DNA of 48,454 bases from Paludibacteraceae bacterium (GCA_024692565.1 JAILMN010000026.1:1-48454); one strand, 5' to 3'. Positions 17,792 through 26,200 are shown, counted from the stretch's first letter. Notes: generated from the letters alone by a model not told the origin. Translations and numbers: made by a program.

Positions 17792-18136
17792 ATGAAACGG
17801 AACATTCTTTTAGCATTCAGTTTCCTCGGTCTATGGGCAACGGCGAAAGCCGAGCCCATAAACCAGGAGGTGAATTGCGGCGCGACAGTCCAATTGAGTG
17901 CCACGCCTAAGCAAGGCTATGAGTTTGATCAATGGAGTGATGGTAATAAAGAAAACCCGCGTACTGTGGAAGTGACTGAAGCAAAGGAGTTTACCGCGCA
18001 ATTCAAGACTTCTGCCGCTACGGGCATTGGTGAGGCACGGCAAGCACCAGAGGTAAAGAAAGTGATCATCAATGATAAATTGTATATCATCCTCGGGGAT
18101 CAGATGTATGACACAACGGGCAAGAGAGTCCGTTAA
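17792..18136 (+). CDS. Small secreted protein: half InlB repeat plus sorting-like cassette (protein D)
   Basis: 114 residues, 20 nt after protein C. Signal peptide KRNILLAFSFLGLWATAKA. The mature N-terminus, INQEVNCGATVQLSATPKQG then YEFDQWSDG and NPRTVEV (about 23-72), again lacks the first strand of a divergent InlB repeat. A short linker (TGIGEARQAPE) leads to the C-terminal cassette KKVIINDKLYIILGDQMYDT then TGKRVR. The protein is therefore little more than a strand acceptor fused to a sorting-like tail, and is the only one of the four operon products with that tail. Inferred role: anchor or export handle for the A/B-C assembly. Confidence in the gene is high; the role is a hypothesis. 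Confidence 0.85.
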   Translation: MKRNILLAFSFLGLWATAKAEPINQEVNCGATVQLSATPKQGYEFDQWSDGNKENPRTVEVTEAKEFTAQFKTSAATGIGEARQAPEVKKVIINDKLYIILGDQMYDTTGKRVR

Positions 18137-18146
18137 CACCAAATCG

Positions 18147-18171
18147 GGAGGCTTCACGGCCTCCTTTTTTT
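18147..18171 (+). terminator. Intrinsic terminator of the nuclease operon
   Basis: GGAGGC and GCCTCC pair around a 6-nt loop and are followed by seven T residues. Confidence 0.9.
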
Positions 18172-18223
18172 GTAATATAAAGATGACAAGGAAACTATAA
18201 AAGTGAAAAAAGTTTCCGAAAAA

Positions 18224-18255
18224 TTTGGTCAATTCAAAAAAAAGTAGTAATTTTG
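18224..18255 (+). promoter_or_regulatory. Promoter of the TetR-efflux operon
   Basis: TTTG at 18224-18227, 20-nt spacer, TAATTTTG at 18248-18255 followed by CAGCCG. Transcription would begin near 18261, leaving a leader of about 135 nt. Confidence 0.82.
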
Positions 18256-18269
18256 CAGCCGTTTTTCGC

Positions 18270-18376
18270 TTACGCTACGACTCGCGTGATTCGCTGCCTC
18301 GCAACTCAGAGACGCTACGTCGTGCGCTACGCTCTCCCCATAACAAACAGCCTACGGCTTCGGTTTGCTCTGGGGA
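18270..18376 (+). promoter_or_regulatory. Structured 5' leader of the efflux operon
   Basis: Two nested hairpins. The first pairs ACGAC with GTCGT and, inside it, GCGT with ACGC. The second (18335-18376) pairs TCCCCA with TGGGGA, CAAAC with GTTTG, and AGCC with GGCT around a 3-nt loop, ending 18 nt before the GTG start. No T-run follows, so it is not a simple terminator. It may control translation or RNA stability. Confidence 0.55.
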
Positions 18377-18394
18377 CCCTATTAAAAGAGAAAG

Positions 18395-18994
18395 GTGATA
18401 GACCAGAGATCAAATATTATTAAGACGGCAGGCGAAATGTACTTTCGCTTGGGAATTCGCAGTGTCTCCATCGATGATATATGCCACGAGTTGGGTATTT
18501 CGAAAAAGACATTCTACGTTTATTTTGAGTCGAAAGATGCGCTGGTAGAGCAGATGCTGCAGGCTAATATTGCCTATATTGCGAAGAAGATGGAGGATCT
18601 GGTAGCGCTGAAGGATTTCCGGCAATTAGTGAAGGTGTTTATCAAGCGTCAGGAAGCGGAGAAGAACGATGTGCGCCGTGTGCCGCAGTTGGTTTATGAT
18701 CTCAAGAAATACTACCCGCGGCAGTTTTCTGATTTTCAGGTTCAATGCTTCGAAACGCAGAAGAAATATATTATGCAGTACCTGGATTTGGGTGTTGCGC
18801 AGGGCCTCGTGCGCGCGAACCTTAATATAGAATTAACAGCGGTACTGTTTGCGAAGATTCACAGCGATGCGATTCGGGATTTTGAGGTCATCGAGGCGCA
18901 TAACCACAATATGCATCAGTTGGCGCACACGGCGATGGATGTGTTTGTACGAGGTGTGCTGTCCGAGGAAGGATTAAAATTGTTTGAAAATTAA
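18395..18994 (+). CDS. TetR/AcrR family transcriptional regulator
   Basis: 199 residues from a GTG preceded by AGAGAAAGG. The N-terminal helix-turn-helix is clear: AGEMYFRLGIRSVSIDDICH followed by ELGISKKTFYVYFESKDALV, about residues 10-55. The C-terminal half is an all-helical ligand-binding and dimerisation domain without recognisable specificity. It is the first gene of an operon with the TolC-like, adaptor and RND pump genes (TAATG overlap with the next gene), so it most likely represses its own operon in response to a pump substrate. An operator could lie in the promoter or leader, but no perfect palindrome was singled out. Confidence 0.9.
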   Translation: MIDQRSNIIKTAGEMYFRLGIRSVSIDDICHELGISKKTFYVYFESKDALVEQMLQANIAYIAKKMEDLVALKDFRQLVKVFIKRQEAEKNDVRRVPQLVYDLKKYYPRQFSDFQVQCFETQKKYIMQYLDLGVAQGLVRANLNIELTAVLFAKIHSDAIRDFEVIEAHNHNMHQLAHTAMDVFVRGVLSEEGLKLFEN

Positions 18995-20361
18995 TGAAAC
19001 GATATATGAAGAAAGTTGTATTTTTAATGATGGCGGTGATGATGAGCGCGGGGATGATGGCGGAGGATCATGTGATGGCGGCGACGAAGAGCAGTCAGCG
19101 GTCAGAGGCCAGAAGTCAGAAGGCAGATGGGACGGATTCGTTGAGTTTGTCGCTGAAGGAGGCGCAGGACTATGCCATTCAACAGAACCGGACGCTGAAG
19201 AACGCTTCGTTGGCTGTTCAGCAAGCCTACGCGGCTCGTTGGCAGACGATAGCTGCGATGTTGCCGCAAGTGGACGGAAGTTATACGTACAGTAACTACT
19301 GCGGTTACAGCGCGACGCTCTCGATGGGCGGTATGGACGCCAAGATTAATATGCCGAACGTGGGTGCGTTTGGCGTGACGGCTTCGATCGGTTTGAGCGG
19401 TCAGGCTATCGTAGGCGTGCTGTTGAATAATATCGCCATCGAGATGAAAAAGATCTCGTTAGAGCAATCGGAGAGCGAGTTGCGCGGAAGCGTGCGAGGT
19501 GCGTATGTGAGTGTGTTAGCGCTGCAGAGCATCGCGGGCTTGTTGGACTCCAGTTTGGTCAATATCCAGGAGTTGGAGACGATCACGCAGTATGCTGTGA
19601 CCGCGGGTGCTTCGGAGCAAACGGCAGCAGATCAGATCCGCGTACGTGTGAACACCTTAAAAAACAGCATCAACGCGCAGAAACGAAGCATTGAGTTGGC
19701 GACGAACAGTCTGAAAGTGCTGCTCGATGTGCCGGCCGATACGAAGTTGACCTTGACGGACAGTCTGGAGAGTGTGTTGTCTCCGGAGAGCGTGCTGTCG
19801 TTGCTTGGCGCGAACTTTGCGATTGAGAACAACCTCAGTTATCAGTTGCTGCAGAAGAATGTGGAGTTGGCGGAGAAGAACGTGCACATGGCGGGTTGGG
19901 CATATGGCCCGACGCTGGGCGTGGGTTATAACTTCACCGACCAACATTACTACGGCGAAGGCGGTATGCGAATGACGCCTCCGAACACGGTGCAGGTGAC
20001 GGTAAGAATGCCGTTGTGGTCGAGTGGTAAGCGTGCCGCGGGTGTGGTAGAGAAGAAGATTGCGCTGGAGGAAGCGAAAAACACGTTGAGCGAGACGACG
20101 GACAACTTGGAGATTCAATATCACCAGTTGTGCTACAACCTGACGAACGCGTATGAGACCTACGAGAACGAGAAAGACAATATCGATGTGACGCAGCGTG
20201 TGTTCATGTCGGCAACCAATAAATACAAATACGGCGCGAGCAGTAACCTGGAGTTGACGAACGCGTCGAACGATTTGATTAACGCGCAGAGCAGTTATGT
20301 ACAGGCGATCTTAAGCCTCGTGAATGCGCAAGTGGAACTTGAAAAATTTTTGAATAACTAA
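18994..20361 (+). CDS. TolC-family outer membrane efflux protein
   Basis: 455 residues; an alternative start is the second Met at 19006. Signal peptide VVFLMMAVMMSAGMMA. The body has the two-repeat helical layout of outer membrane efflux proteins: SLKEAQDYAIQQNRTLKNAS opens the first repeat and long coiled helices follow (DQIRVRVNTLKNSINAQKRS; LEEAKNTLSETTDNLEIQYH), with GASSNLELTNASNDLINAQS near the end. It forms the trimeric exit duct of the RND pump encoded downstream. A degenerate GGTCAGA heptamer stretch encodes the linker SSQRSEARSQKAD between the signal peptide and the first helix. The ATG overlaps the tetR stop, so translation is probably coupled. Confidence 0.92.
   Translation: MKRYMKKVVFLMMAVMMSAGMMAEDHVMAATKSSQRSEARSQKADGTDSLSLSLKEAQDYAIQQNRTLKNASLAVQQAYAARWQTIAAMLPQVDGSYTYSNYCGYSATLSMGGMDAKINMPNVGAFGVTASIGLSGQAIVGVLLNNIAIEMKKISLEQSESELRGSVRGAYVSVLALQSIAGLLDSSLVNIQELETITQYAVTAGASEQTAADQIRVRVNTLKNSINAQKRSIELATNSLKVLLDVPADTKLTLTDSLESVLSPESVLSLLGANFAIENNLSYQLLQKNVELAEKNVHMAGWAYGPTLGVGYNFTDQHYYGEGGMRMTPPNTVQVTVRMPLWSSGKRAAGVVEKKIALEEAKNTLSETTDNLEIQYHQLCYNLTNAYETYENEKDNIDVTQRVFMSATNKYKYGASSNLELTNASNDLINAQSSYVQAILSLVNAQVELEKFLNN
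19093..19128 (+). repeat. GGTCAGA heptamer repeat in the TolC-like gene
   Basis: Five 7-nt units (AGTCAGC, GGTCAGA, GGCCAGA, AGTCAGA, AGGCAGA) encode a Ser/Gln/Arg-rich linker just after the signal peptide. Confidence 0.85.
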
Positions 20362-20362
20362 T

Positions 20363-21367
20363 ATGAAAAAGTCATTTCTTTACATGCTTGCTGCGCTGGC
20401 GCTGATCGGTTGCGGCAAGAAACAAGCTACTGCGGAAGAGGATGAGCGCGTAGAGCAAGTTCGTACGACCGTTCTTCAGCCGCGTGAGATAGAGCGTGAG
20501 ATTTCTGTTTCGACGAACCTGCAAGGGTATCTGACGCAGAATGTGGCACCATCGTTAACGGGTAAGATCGAGCATATTTACCGCGAAGTGGGTGACCGTG
20601 TAGCTAAAGGCACAGACCTCGTGCGCATGGATCAGACTCAGTATAAGACCACCAAGATTTCGTTGGGAAATCTCGAAATTGAGAAAAACCGCGTGGAGAT
20701 GCTGCTCAAGACCGGTTCGGCTACGCAGCAGCAGTTTGATCAGTTGGAGGCGCAGTATAATTCCACCAAGGAGCAACTCGATTTTCTGCAGACGAACACG
20801 TATGTGAAGGCTCCGTTCAGCGGTGTGATTTCCGCGAAGAATTACGAGGACGGCGAGCTGTACAGCGGTCAGCCGATTTTGGTGCTCACGCAGATCGACA
20901 AGCTTAAAGCGTTAGTCGCTGTTCCGGAGACTTATTTCCCGAAATTCAAAGCCGGCATGAAGTTGACGCTGACGAGCGAGATCTATCCGGATCAGGTGTT
21001 CCCGGCTACCGTGGAAGTCGTTTATCCGACGATTGATGCATCGAGTCACACATTCCAAGTGAAGATTGTGATTCCGAATGGCAAGAACCTGTTGCGTCCG
21101 GGAATGTATGTGACGACGACGATCGGTCTGGGTAAGGCAAACGCTATCGTGGCGCCGTATCAGGCGGTTGAGAAGTTGGTTGGCGCGAACGACCGCTATG
21201 TGTTCATCAACGAGAACGGACGCGCCAAACGCGTGGCCGTCGAACTCGGACAGCGGTTTGACCAGAATGTGGAGATTATTGCATCGGAAATTAAGCCGGG
21301 GGTAGAGCTGGTTACAACCGGTCAGCACAAACTCGTGGACGGAGTGAAACTTAACATAGTTAAGTGA
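20363..21367 (+). CDS. RND efflux periplasmic adaptor (membrane fusion lipoprotein)
   Basis: 334 residues. Lipoprotein signal with lipobox LIGC at about residue 17, anchoring it in a membrane facing the periplasm. Layout is that of HlyD/AcrA adaptors: lipoyl half-motif GKIEHIYREVGDRVAKGTDL, a helical hairpin (about 95-135), the second lipoyl half VKAPFSGVISAKNYEDGELY, then a beta-barrel and a membrane-proximal domain (LRPGMYVTTTIGL, APYQAVEKLV). It bridges the inner-membrane pump encoded next and the outer-membrane duct encoded just upstream, 1 nt after that gene's stop. Confidence 0.93.
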   Translation: MKKSFLYMLAALALIGCGKKQATAEEDERVEQVRTTVLQPREIEREISVSTNLQGYLTQNVAPSLTGKIEHIYREVGDRVAKGTDLVRMDQTQYKTTKISLGNLEIEKNRVEMLLKTGSATQQQFDQLEAQYNSTKEQLDFLQTNTYVKAPFSGVISAKNYEDGELYSGQPILVLTQIDKLKALVAVPETYFPKFKAGMKLTLTSEIYPDQVFPATVEVVYPTIDASSHTFQVKIVIPNGKNLLRPGMYVTTTIGLGKANAIVAPYQAVEKLVGANDRYVFINENGRAKRVAVELGQRFDQNVEIIASEIKPGVELVTTGQHKLVDGVKLNIVK

Positions 21368-21400
21368 TTTTAGATTTTAAATTTTTGATTTAAGATTTTA
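21366..21400 (+). repeat. GATTTTA heptamer repeat filling the adaptor-pump gap
   Basis: Five units (GATTTTA, GATTTTA, AATTTTT, GATTTAA, GATTTTA) fill the whole space from the adaptor stop to the A of the pump ATG. No Shine-Dalgarno sequence remains in the gap. Confidence 0.85.
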
Positions 21401-24400
21401 TGGCAATTTACAAGTCAGCGATAGAAAAACCGGTAACGACCGCCTTGATATTCATTGCGGTGATTGTTATCGGTATATACAGTTTTATGAAACTGCCGGT
21501 GGATATGTTCCCGCAGATGGATCCGCCGTATATTACAGTAATGACCACCTATCCGGGAGCCTCGGCATCGGAGATGGAGACGAACGTTACGAAGTATATG
21601 GAGAACGCTCTGACGTCTGTTGACCACCTGAAGCATATTACTTCGCAGAGTAAGGATAATATGTCCATGGTGATGCTTGAGTTAGAGTGGGGTGCAGATA
21701 TGGACGAGGCTGTCAACGATGTTCGTTCGTATGTGGACATGACCAAGAGTAACCTTCCTGATAATTGCGGAACGCCGATGATTTTTAAACTCTCGACCTC
21801 CGCTATGCCGGTAGCTCAATACTCCATCACTGCCGATGAAACCTATGCCGGTTTGGATAAAATTCTCAATGATGAAGTAATCCCGCAACTCAACCAGGTT
21901 GACGGAATTGGTAATATATCCCTTTCCGGTGCCCCCGACCGCTATGTATATATCAATATTGACCAACAGAAGTTGGATGCGTACGGTTTGACCATAGAGC
22001 AAGTAGGCCAAGTCATTCAGGCGAATAACCTGAACCTCTCCTCGGGAACCATTAAGATGCCCACAGAGCAATACCAAATGCAAGTACGCTCTGAGTACAT
22101 TGAGTCCAGCGAAATAGAGGACCTAATGGTGACGATGACCCCCCAGGGCCAGCAGGTTTTTGTGCGTGATATTGCAACCGTCAAAGATACGATTAAGGAT
22201 CTCTCGCTCGATGAGAAGACCAACGGCCGTGAAGCAGTGCGACTCATCATTGCCAAACAGACAGGCGCCAATACGGTGCAGATCTGTAAAGATGTGCGCA
22301 AGGAGTTGGATAAAATACAGAAACAGTTGCCCTCTGATGTGAAGATAGAGAAAATCTATGACCTGTCAGAGACGATTCAGAACTCCATCAACTCGTTGGA
22401 GGAATCTGTGATGTACGCCCTCCTCTTCGTGGTGCTCGTAGTACTCTTCTTCCTTGGCAAATGGCGTGCAACTATCATCATCGGTATCACGATTCCTATT
22501 GCCCTTATCGTGGCATTTATCTATTTGGGCTTAGCTGATTCGTCTCTTAATATCATCTCGCTTTGTTCGTTGACAATCGCTATCGGTATGGTGGTGGATG
22601 ATGCGATTGTGGTGTTGGAGAATATCACGCGTCACGTGGAGCGCGGCGAGGATCCGCACGAGGCTTCTATCTACGCGACGAACGAGGTGTGGGTTTCCGT
22701 TATCGCGACGACGTTGGTGTTGGTTGCCGTATTCGTGCCGCTGACGATGCTGAACGGAATGGCGGGAATTATGTTCCATGAGTTGGGTTGGATTGTAACG
22801 GTAGTTTGCTGCACCTCGACTCTGGTAGCTATCTCTTTGACACCGATGCTTTGCTCGAAGTTACTGAAGGCGAAGAAAGTGCATGTGGATGAACAGGGAA
22901 ATCTGATAGATGATGAGGCGGATAAGAAGAGTTGGTACGACAAAACAGTTGTTCGTGCGCTGGATATCATCGATGCGTGGTATGAGAAATCCTTGGGTTG
23001 GTGCTTGCGCCATAAGGCGATAACCGTTTTGGCCATCTTCGGCATCTTCGGTCTGTCGCTGATTCCTGTGTTCACCGGCGCGATCGGTACTGACTTTATG
23101 CAAGAGCAAGATAACGGTCGTTTGAGTGTGACCGTTAAGTTGCAACGCGGTACGCGCATAGAGGAAACGCTGAAGACGGCCCGTCAGTTGGAAACTCGCT
23201 TCATGGTGCTTGTTCCGGAGATAGAACTGATCAATACATCTGCGGGTTCGAATGACGACGCTACTATCGCAGCCCTCTTCTCTTCGACGATGAATAACAA
23301 GATCTCCATGACCATTCGTCTGCCGAAAAAATGGCAACGCGATAAGACCATTTGGGAAATCGCGGAGATTTTGCGTCAGGAGATGGCGCGCTATCCGGAG
23401 ATTGTGGAGTACCAATGTATGGTTGCTTCCAACGGTCCCGGAGGCGGTGGTGGAAATACGGTCAATGTGGAAATATACGGATATGACTTCGATAAGACCA
23501 GCCAACTTGCAGACCAGACACGCCGATTGTGTATGGCGCTTCCAGGTGCCCGTGATGTCAATATCAGTCGTGAGGATGACCGTCCGGATATCAAGATTAC
23601 CGTGGACAAAGAGAAGGCCTCGCGTTTAGGTCTGAGTTCGGCGACTATCTCGACTTATCTGCGTAACCGTGTGGCAGGTATGAATTGTGGTTACCTCAAG
23701 GATGATGGTTCGGAATATGATATCGTAGTGCGTTTGCAAGAAGAGGACCGAAACTCTATTTCCGATATCATGGATTTGACTATTCCTACTCCGACCGGTG
23801 CAAAAGTGAAATTGAGTGAGGTGGCGCAAGTCGGAGAATATTGGGCTCCGCCTACAATTGAACGTAAGAGTCGCCAGCGTATTGTAACGGTAAAAGTAAC
23901 GCCGTATAATACATCATTGGGTGAACTGGCGGCCGATATTGAAGCGAACGTGATCCCGCAACTCGATCTGCCTTCCGGTTATACGACCCACTTGGCCGGT
24001 AACTACGAAGATCAACAGGAGACGTTCGGTGATATGATTTTGCTGGGCTTGATGATTATCCTGCTCGTTTATATCACGATGGCTTCGCAATTTGAGAGTC
24101 TTCTGATGCCGTTCATCATTATGCTGACTATCTTCCCTGCATTCACGGGTGTTATCTTAGCGCTCTTTGCCACCGGTCGTTCCTTGGATATGATTGGTGC
24201 ATTGGGAGTGGTGCTGCTCGTCGGCATTGTGGTGAAGAACGGTATCGTGCTCGTGGACTATATCAACCTCATGCGTGAGCGTGGATATGAACTGAATAAA
24301 GCCATCACGATGTCCGGTCGTAGCCGTATCCGACCGATTCTCATGACAGCGTTCACTACCATCTTGGGTATGGTGCCCATGGCGGTGTCTAACGGTGAGG

Positions 24401-24591
24401 GTGCAGAGATGTGGCAACCGTTAGGCATAGTGGTTATCGGTGGTTTGACGGTCAGCACATTCTTGACGCTGTATCTTGTGCCGGTACTCTACGGCTCGAT
24501 GACCAAGCATGGTGACCGCGACAAGCAAGAAGCGCTGAGAAAGAAGTTTATCTTCATGGACATTAAAGTGAAAAAGGAGGGAGCGAAATGA
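21400..24591 (+). CDS. RND multidrug efflux permease (AcrB/HAE1 type)
   Basis: 1063 residues, normal for HAE1 permeases, with 12 predicted membrane helices. The first helix is followed by KLPVDMFPQMDPPYITVMTT, a family signature. TM4 carries the proton-relay aspartates (IAIGMVVDDAIVVLEN), and a second signature, VGIVVKNGIVLVDYINLMRE, lies near residue 945. Two large periplasmic loops hold the porter and docking domains. It is an inner-membrane, proton-driven exporter that assembles with the adaptor and TolC-like protein of this operon. Substrate cannot be told from sequence. Its last four bases (ATGA) overlap the start of a PII-like gene. The ribosome-binding region upstream is replaced by heptamer repeats. 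Confidence 0.95.
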   Translation: MAIYKSAIEKPVTTALIFIAVIVIGIYSFMKLPVDMFPQMDPPYITVMTTYPGASASEMETNVTKYMENALTSVDHLKHITSQSKDNMSMVMLELEWGADMDEAVNDVRSYVDMTKSNLPDNCGTPMIFKLSTSAMPVAQYSITADETYAGLDKILNDEVIPQLNQVDGIGNISLSGAPDRYVYINIDQQKLDAYGLTIEQVGQVIQANNLNLSSGTIKMPTEQYQMQVRSEYIESSEIEDLMVTMTPQGQQVFVRDIATVKDTIKDLSLDEKTNGREAVRLIIAKQTGANTVQICKDVRKELDKIQKQLPSDVKIEKIYDLSETIQNSINSLEESVMYALLFVVLVVLFFLGKWRATIIIGITIPIALIVAFIYLGLADSSLNIISLCSLTIAIGMVVDDAIVVLENITRHVERGEDPHEASIYATNEVWVSVIATTLVLVAVFVPLTMLNGMAGIMFHELGWIVTVVCCTSTLVAISLTPMLCSKLLKAKKVHVDEQGNLIDDEADKKSWYDKTVVRALDIIDAWYEKSLGWCLRHKAITVLAIFGIFGLSLIPVFTGAIGTDFMQEQDNGRLSVTVKLQRGTRIEETLKTARQLETRFMVLVPEIELINTSAGSNDDATIAALFSSTMNNKISMTIRLPKKWQRDKTIWEIAEILRQEMARYPEIVEYQCMVASNGPGGGGGNTVNVEIYGYDFDKTSQLADQTRRLCMALPGARDVNISREDDRPDIKITVDKEKASRLGLSSATISTYLRNRVAGMNCGYLKDDGSEYDIVVRLQEEDRNSISDIMDLTIPTPTGAKVKLSEVAQVGEYWAPPTIERKSRQRIVTVKVTPYNTSLGELAADIEANVIPQLDLPSGYTTHLAGNYEDQQETFGDMILLGLMIILLVYITMASQFESLLMPFIIMLTIFPAFTGVILALFATGRSLDMIGALGVVLLVGIVVKNGIVLVDYINLMRERGYELNKAITMSGRSRIRPILMTAFTTILGMVPMAVSNGEGAEMWQPLGIVVIGGLTVSTFLTLYLVPVLYGSMTKHGDRDKQEALRKKFIFMDIKVKKEGAK

Positions 24592-24881
24592 AAAGCGTAA
24601 TGATTGTTTTCAACCAGGCTAATACGGGCCGTGTCGAATATATGTTAGACGTGTTGGGTATCAAAGGCTTCACGTTCTTTGAGCAGGTACAAGGTCGTGG
24701 TACCAACGGCGGTGAACCCCGCCGTGGTACTCACGCGTGGCCGGAGATGAACTCATGTGTGATTACTGTTGTCGAAGATGACAAAGTAGCAACGCTGTTA
24801 GAAGCCGTCAAAAAACTCGACCTCCGCAACGAGGAGGTCGGTGTTCGTGCCTTTGTGTGGGCTGTAGAAGCCAGCGTCTAA
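24588..24881 (+). CDS. PII-like small signalling protein
   Basis: 97 residues. The pattern MKSVMIVFNQANTGRVEYML, then GFTFFEQVQGRG, a flexible GGEPRRGTHAWPEMNS loop, and VTVVEDDKVATLLEAVKKL matches the GlnB-like ferredoxin fold, where the middle loop corresponds to the T-loop. It lacks the classical PII uridylylation Tyr in a recognisable context. The ATGA overlap with the pump gene suggests tight coupling. By analogy with other PII-like proteins it may regulate the membrane transporter encoded beside it; this is inference and no ligand motif is certain. Confidence 0.6.
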   Translation: MKSVMIVFNQANTGRVEYMLDVLGIKGFTFFEQVQGRGTNGGEPRRGTHAWPEMNSCVITVVEDDKVATLLEAVKKLDLRNEEVGVRAFVWAVEASV

Positions 24882-24883
24882 GG

Positions 24884-25258
24884 TTATCCCTTAAACCCGA
24901 AAACGAAATAGACCGCGCCGATGAGCAGTAAACATGCCACGGCGTGGTTCCATCGTAAGGGCATCTGAAAGGCAACCGCCGAGAAGACAACGAAGACGGT
25001 TAAGGTGATCACTTCTTGAATCACTTTCAGTTGCATCAGGCTGAACGGTCCGCCGTTTCCTTCGAAACCGATACGGTTGGCCGGTACTTGCAGGCAGTAC
25101 TCGAAGAAAGCGATGCCCCACGACAGGAGAATCACAAAAATCAAGGGTGTGGCATTGGTGAAAAAGCCCGTTTGTTGCAGTTTCAAATGACCGTACCACG
25201 CCAGCGTCATGAAGACATTCGACGCCAATAAGAGCAGGATTGTATATAAAGCATTCAT
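24884..25258 (-). CDS. DMT-superfamily small membrane protein (DUF486)
   Basis: 124 residues with four hydrophobic helices. Family signatures include LASNVFMTLAWYGHLK near the start, ILLSWGIAFFEYCLQVPANR in the middle, and LKVIQEVITLTVFVVFS near the third helix. DUF486 proteins resemble half-size drug/metabolite transporters; transport has not been shown. It ends 2 nt from the convergent PII-like gene and lies 6 nt downstream of ttcA, so it is probably co-transcribed with ttcA from the 26048 promoter. Confidence 0.85.
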   Translation of the reverse strand: MNALYTILLLLASNVFMTLAWYGHLKLQQTGFFTNATPLIFVILLSWGIAFFEYCLQVPANRIGFEGNGGPFSLMQLKVIQEVITLTVFVVFSAVAFQMPLRWNHAVACLLLIGAVYFVFGFKG

Positions 25259-25264
25259 AGCTAT

Positions 25265-26038
25265 TTATTGTTTTTCTATGTTGTGCGGAAGGTATTCCGT
25301 TTTGATATTCGTCATCGCCGCATAGATGGAATCTACGGCTTCGGGATTCAGCGTTTTCAGTTGTTCCAGCAGTTGTTTGGCTTGCTCGCGCGAGCTAACA
25401 TGCTCAAACGGGCAGAGTTTTTCCTGCTTTTTGTAGCCGCGTAACTCGGCGTAACGCTTCAGGTCGCTCTCGTTGATGAGGCAGAGCGGTCGAATGATCT
25501 GCAGCGGCATTTTGTCCAGTTGCAGGACAGGCGGCATCGTGGCGAAAGCGCCTTGGTAGATGAGGTTCATCAGCAGCGTCTGCACGATATCATCGCGGTG
25601 ATGCCCGAAGGCGATTTTGTTGCAACCCAACTCTTGCGCTACGTTAAAAAGCGTCTTGCGTCGATACCAGGAGCAGAGAAAACAGGGGTTTGATGTTTGA
25701 TGTGTGATGTCTGATGTTTGGGGGCTTTCGCCGATTTCTACGTCACGAACAATCAGCGGCACTTTTGCTTCGGCGCAGAAGTTCTCCAGATAAGAGAGGT
25801 CGGTATGGTACGAGCGTTCTTTGACGCGCACGTGCAGCGCCGTCACCCGAAAGCGGGGTTTGTATATCTGCGCACGGCGCCCCAACAGTTCGACCAACGC
25901 CAAACTGTCTTTGCCGCCGCTGAGGCCGATGAGGATGTGATCACCGTCGGCAATCAGTCCGTAATCCGCGCACGCTTTATGAAAACGCTTCGTCAATCGG
26001 TCGCGTTGAAGTGCTATTTGTTTCTCTTCTTCTGTCAT
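25265..26038 (-). CDS. ttcA: tRNA 2-thiocytidine biosynthesis protein TtcA
   Basis: 257 residues from the ATG at 26038; a longer frame starts at a TTG inside the promoter and is unlikely. PP-loop motif LSGGKDSLALVELL near residue 40. Fe-S cysteine pair in CFLCSWYRRKTLF, followed by GCNKIAFGHHRDDIVQTLLM; a further Cys is in KLCPFEH. TtcA uses ATP and a 4Fe-4S cluster to thiolate C32 in tRNA. Odd: a heptamer-repeat insert (SPQTSDITHQTSNP) precedes the CxxC pair. The -7 promoter box ends only 10 nt before the ATG, so the mRNA is nearly leaderless. Confidence 0.93.
   Translation of the reverse strand: MTEEEKQIALQRDRLTKRFHKACADYGLIADGDHILIGLSGGKDSLALVELLGRRAQIYKPRFRVTALHVRVKERSYHTDLSYLENFCAEAKVPLIVRDVEIGESPQTSDITHQTSNPCFLCSWYRRKTLFNVAQELGCNKIAFGHHRDDIVQTLLMNLIYQGAFATMPPVLQLDKMPLQIIRPLCLINESDLKRYAELRGYKKQEKLCPFEHVSSREQAKQLLEQLKTLNPEAVDSIYAAMTNIKTEYLPHNIEKQ
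25688..25720 (-). repeat. AAACATC heptamer insert in ttcA
   Basis: Coding-strand units AAACATC, AGACATC, ACACATC, AAACATC encode QTSDITHQTSN directly before the PCFLC motif. Confidence 0.88.
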
Positions 26039-26047
26039 TTCGGGGTG

Positions 26048-26079
26048 CAAAAGTACTGCTTTTTTTTGAAATGCGCAAA
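26048..26079 (-). promoter_or_regulatory. Promoter for ttcA-DUF486
   Basis: Minus strand TTTG (26079-26076), 20-nt spacer ending AAAAAAAAGCAG, TACTTTTG (26055-26048), then CACCCC. The ATG at 26038 lies within a few bases of the predicted transcription start. Confidence 0.82.
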
Positions 26080-26104
26080 AAAGAGAGGAAAAAAAGTACT
26101 AAAA

Positions 26105-26136
26105 TTTGCATATATGCAATTTTTGTTGTACCTTTG
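26105..26136 (+). promoter_or_regulatory. Promoter for the 26201 operon
   Basis: TTTG at 26105-26108 leading into the palindrome TTGCATATATGCAA, a 20-nt spacer, then TACCTTTG at 26129-26136 followed by TAGCCG. Confidence 0.82.
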
Positions 26137-26200
26137 TAGCCGATTTTGGAATGGCACGCTATTTGTGCTATGAAAAGCAAATAACAAAATTCAATATATT

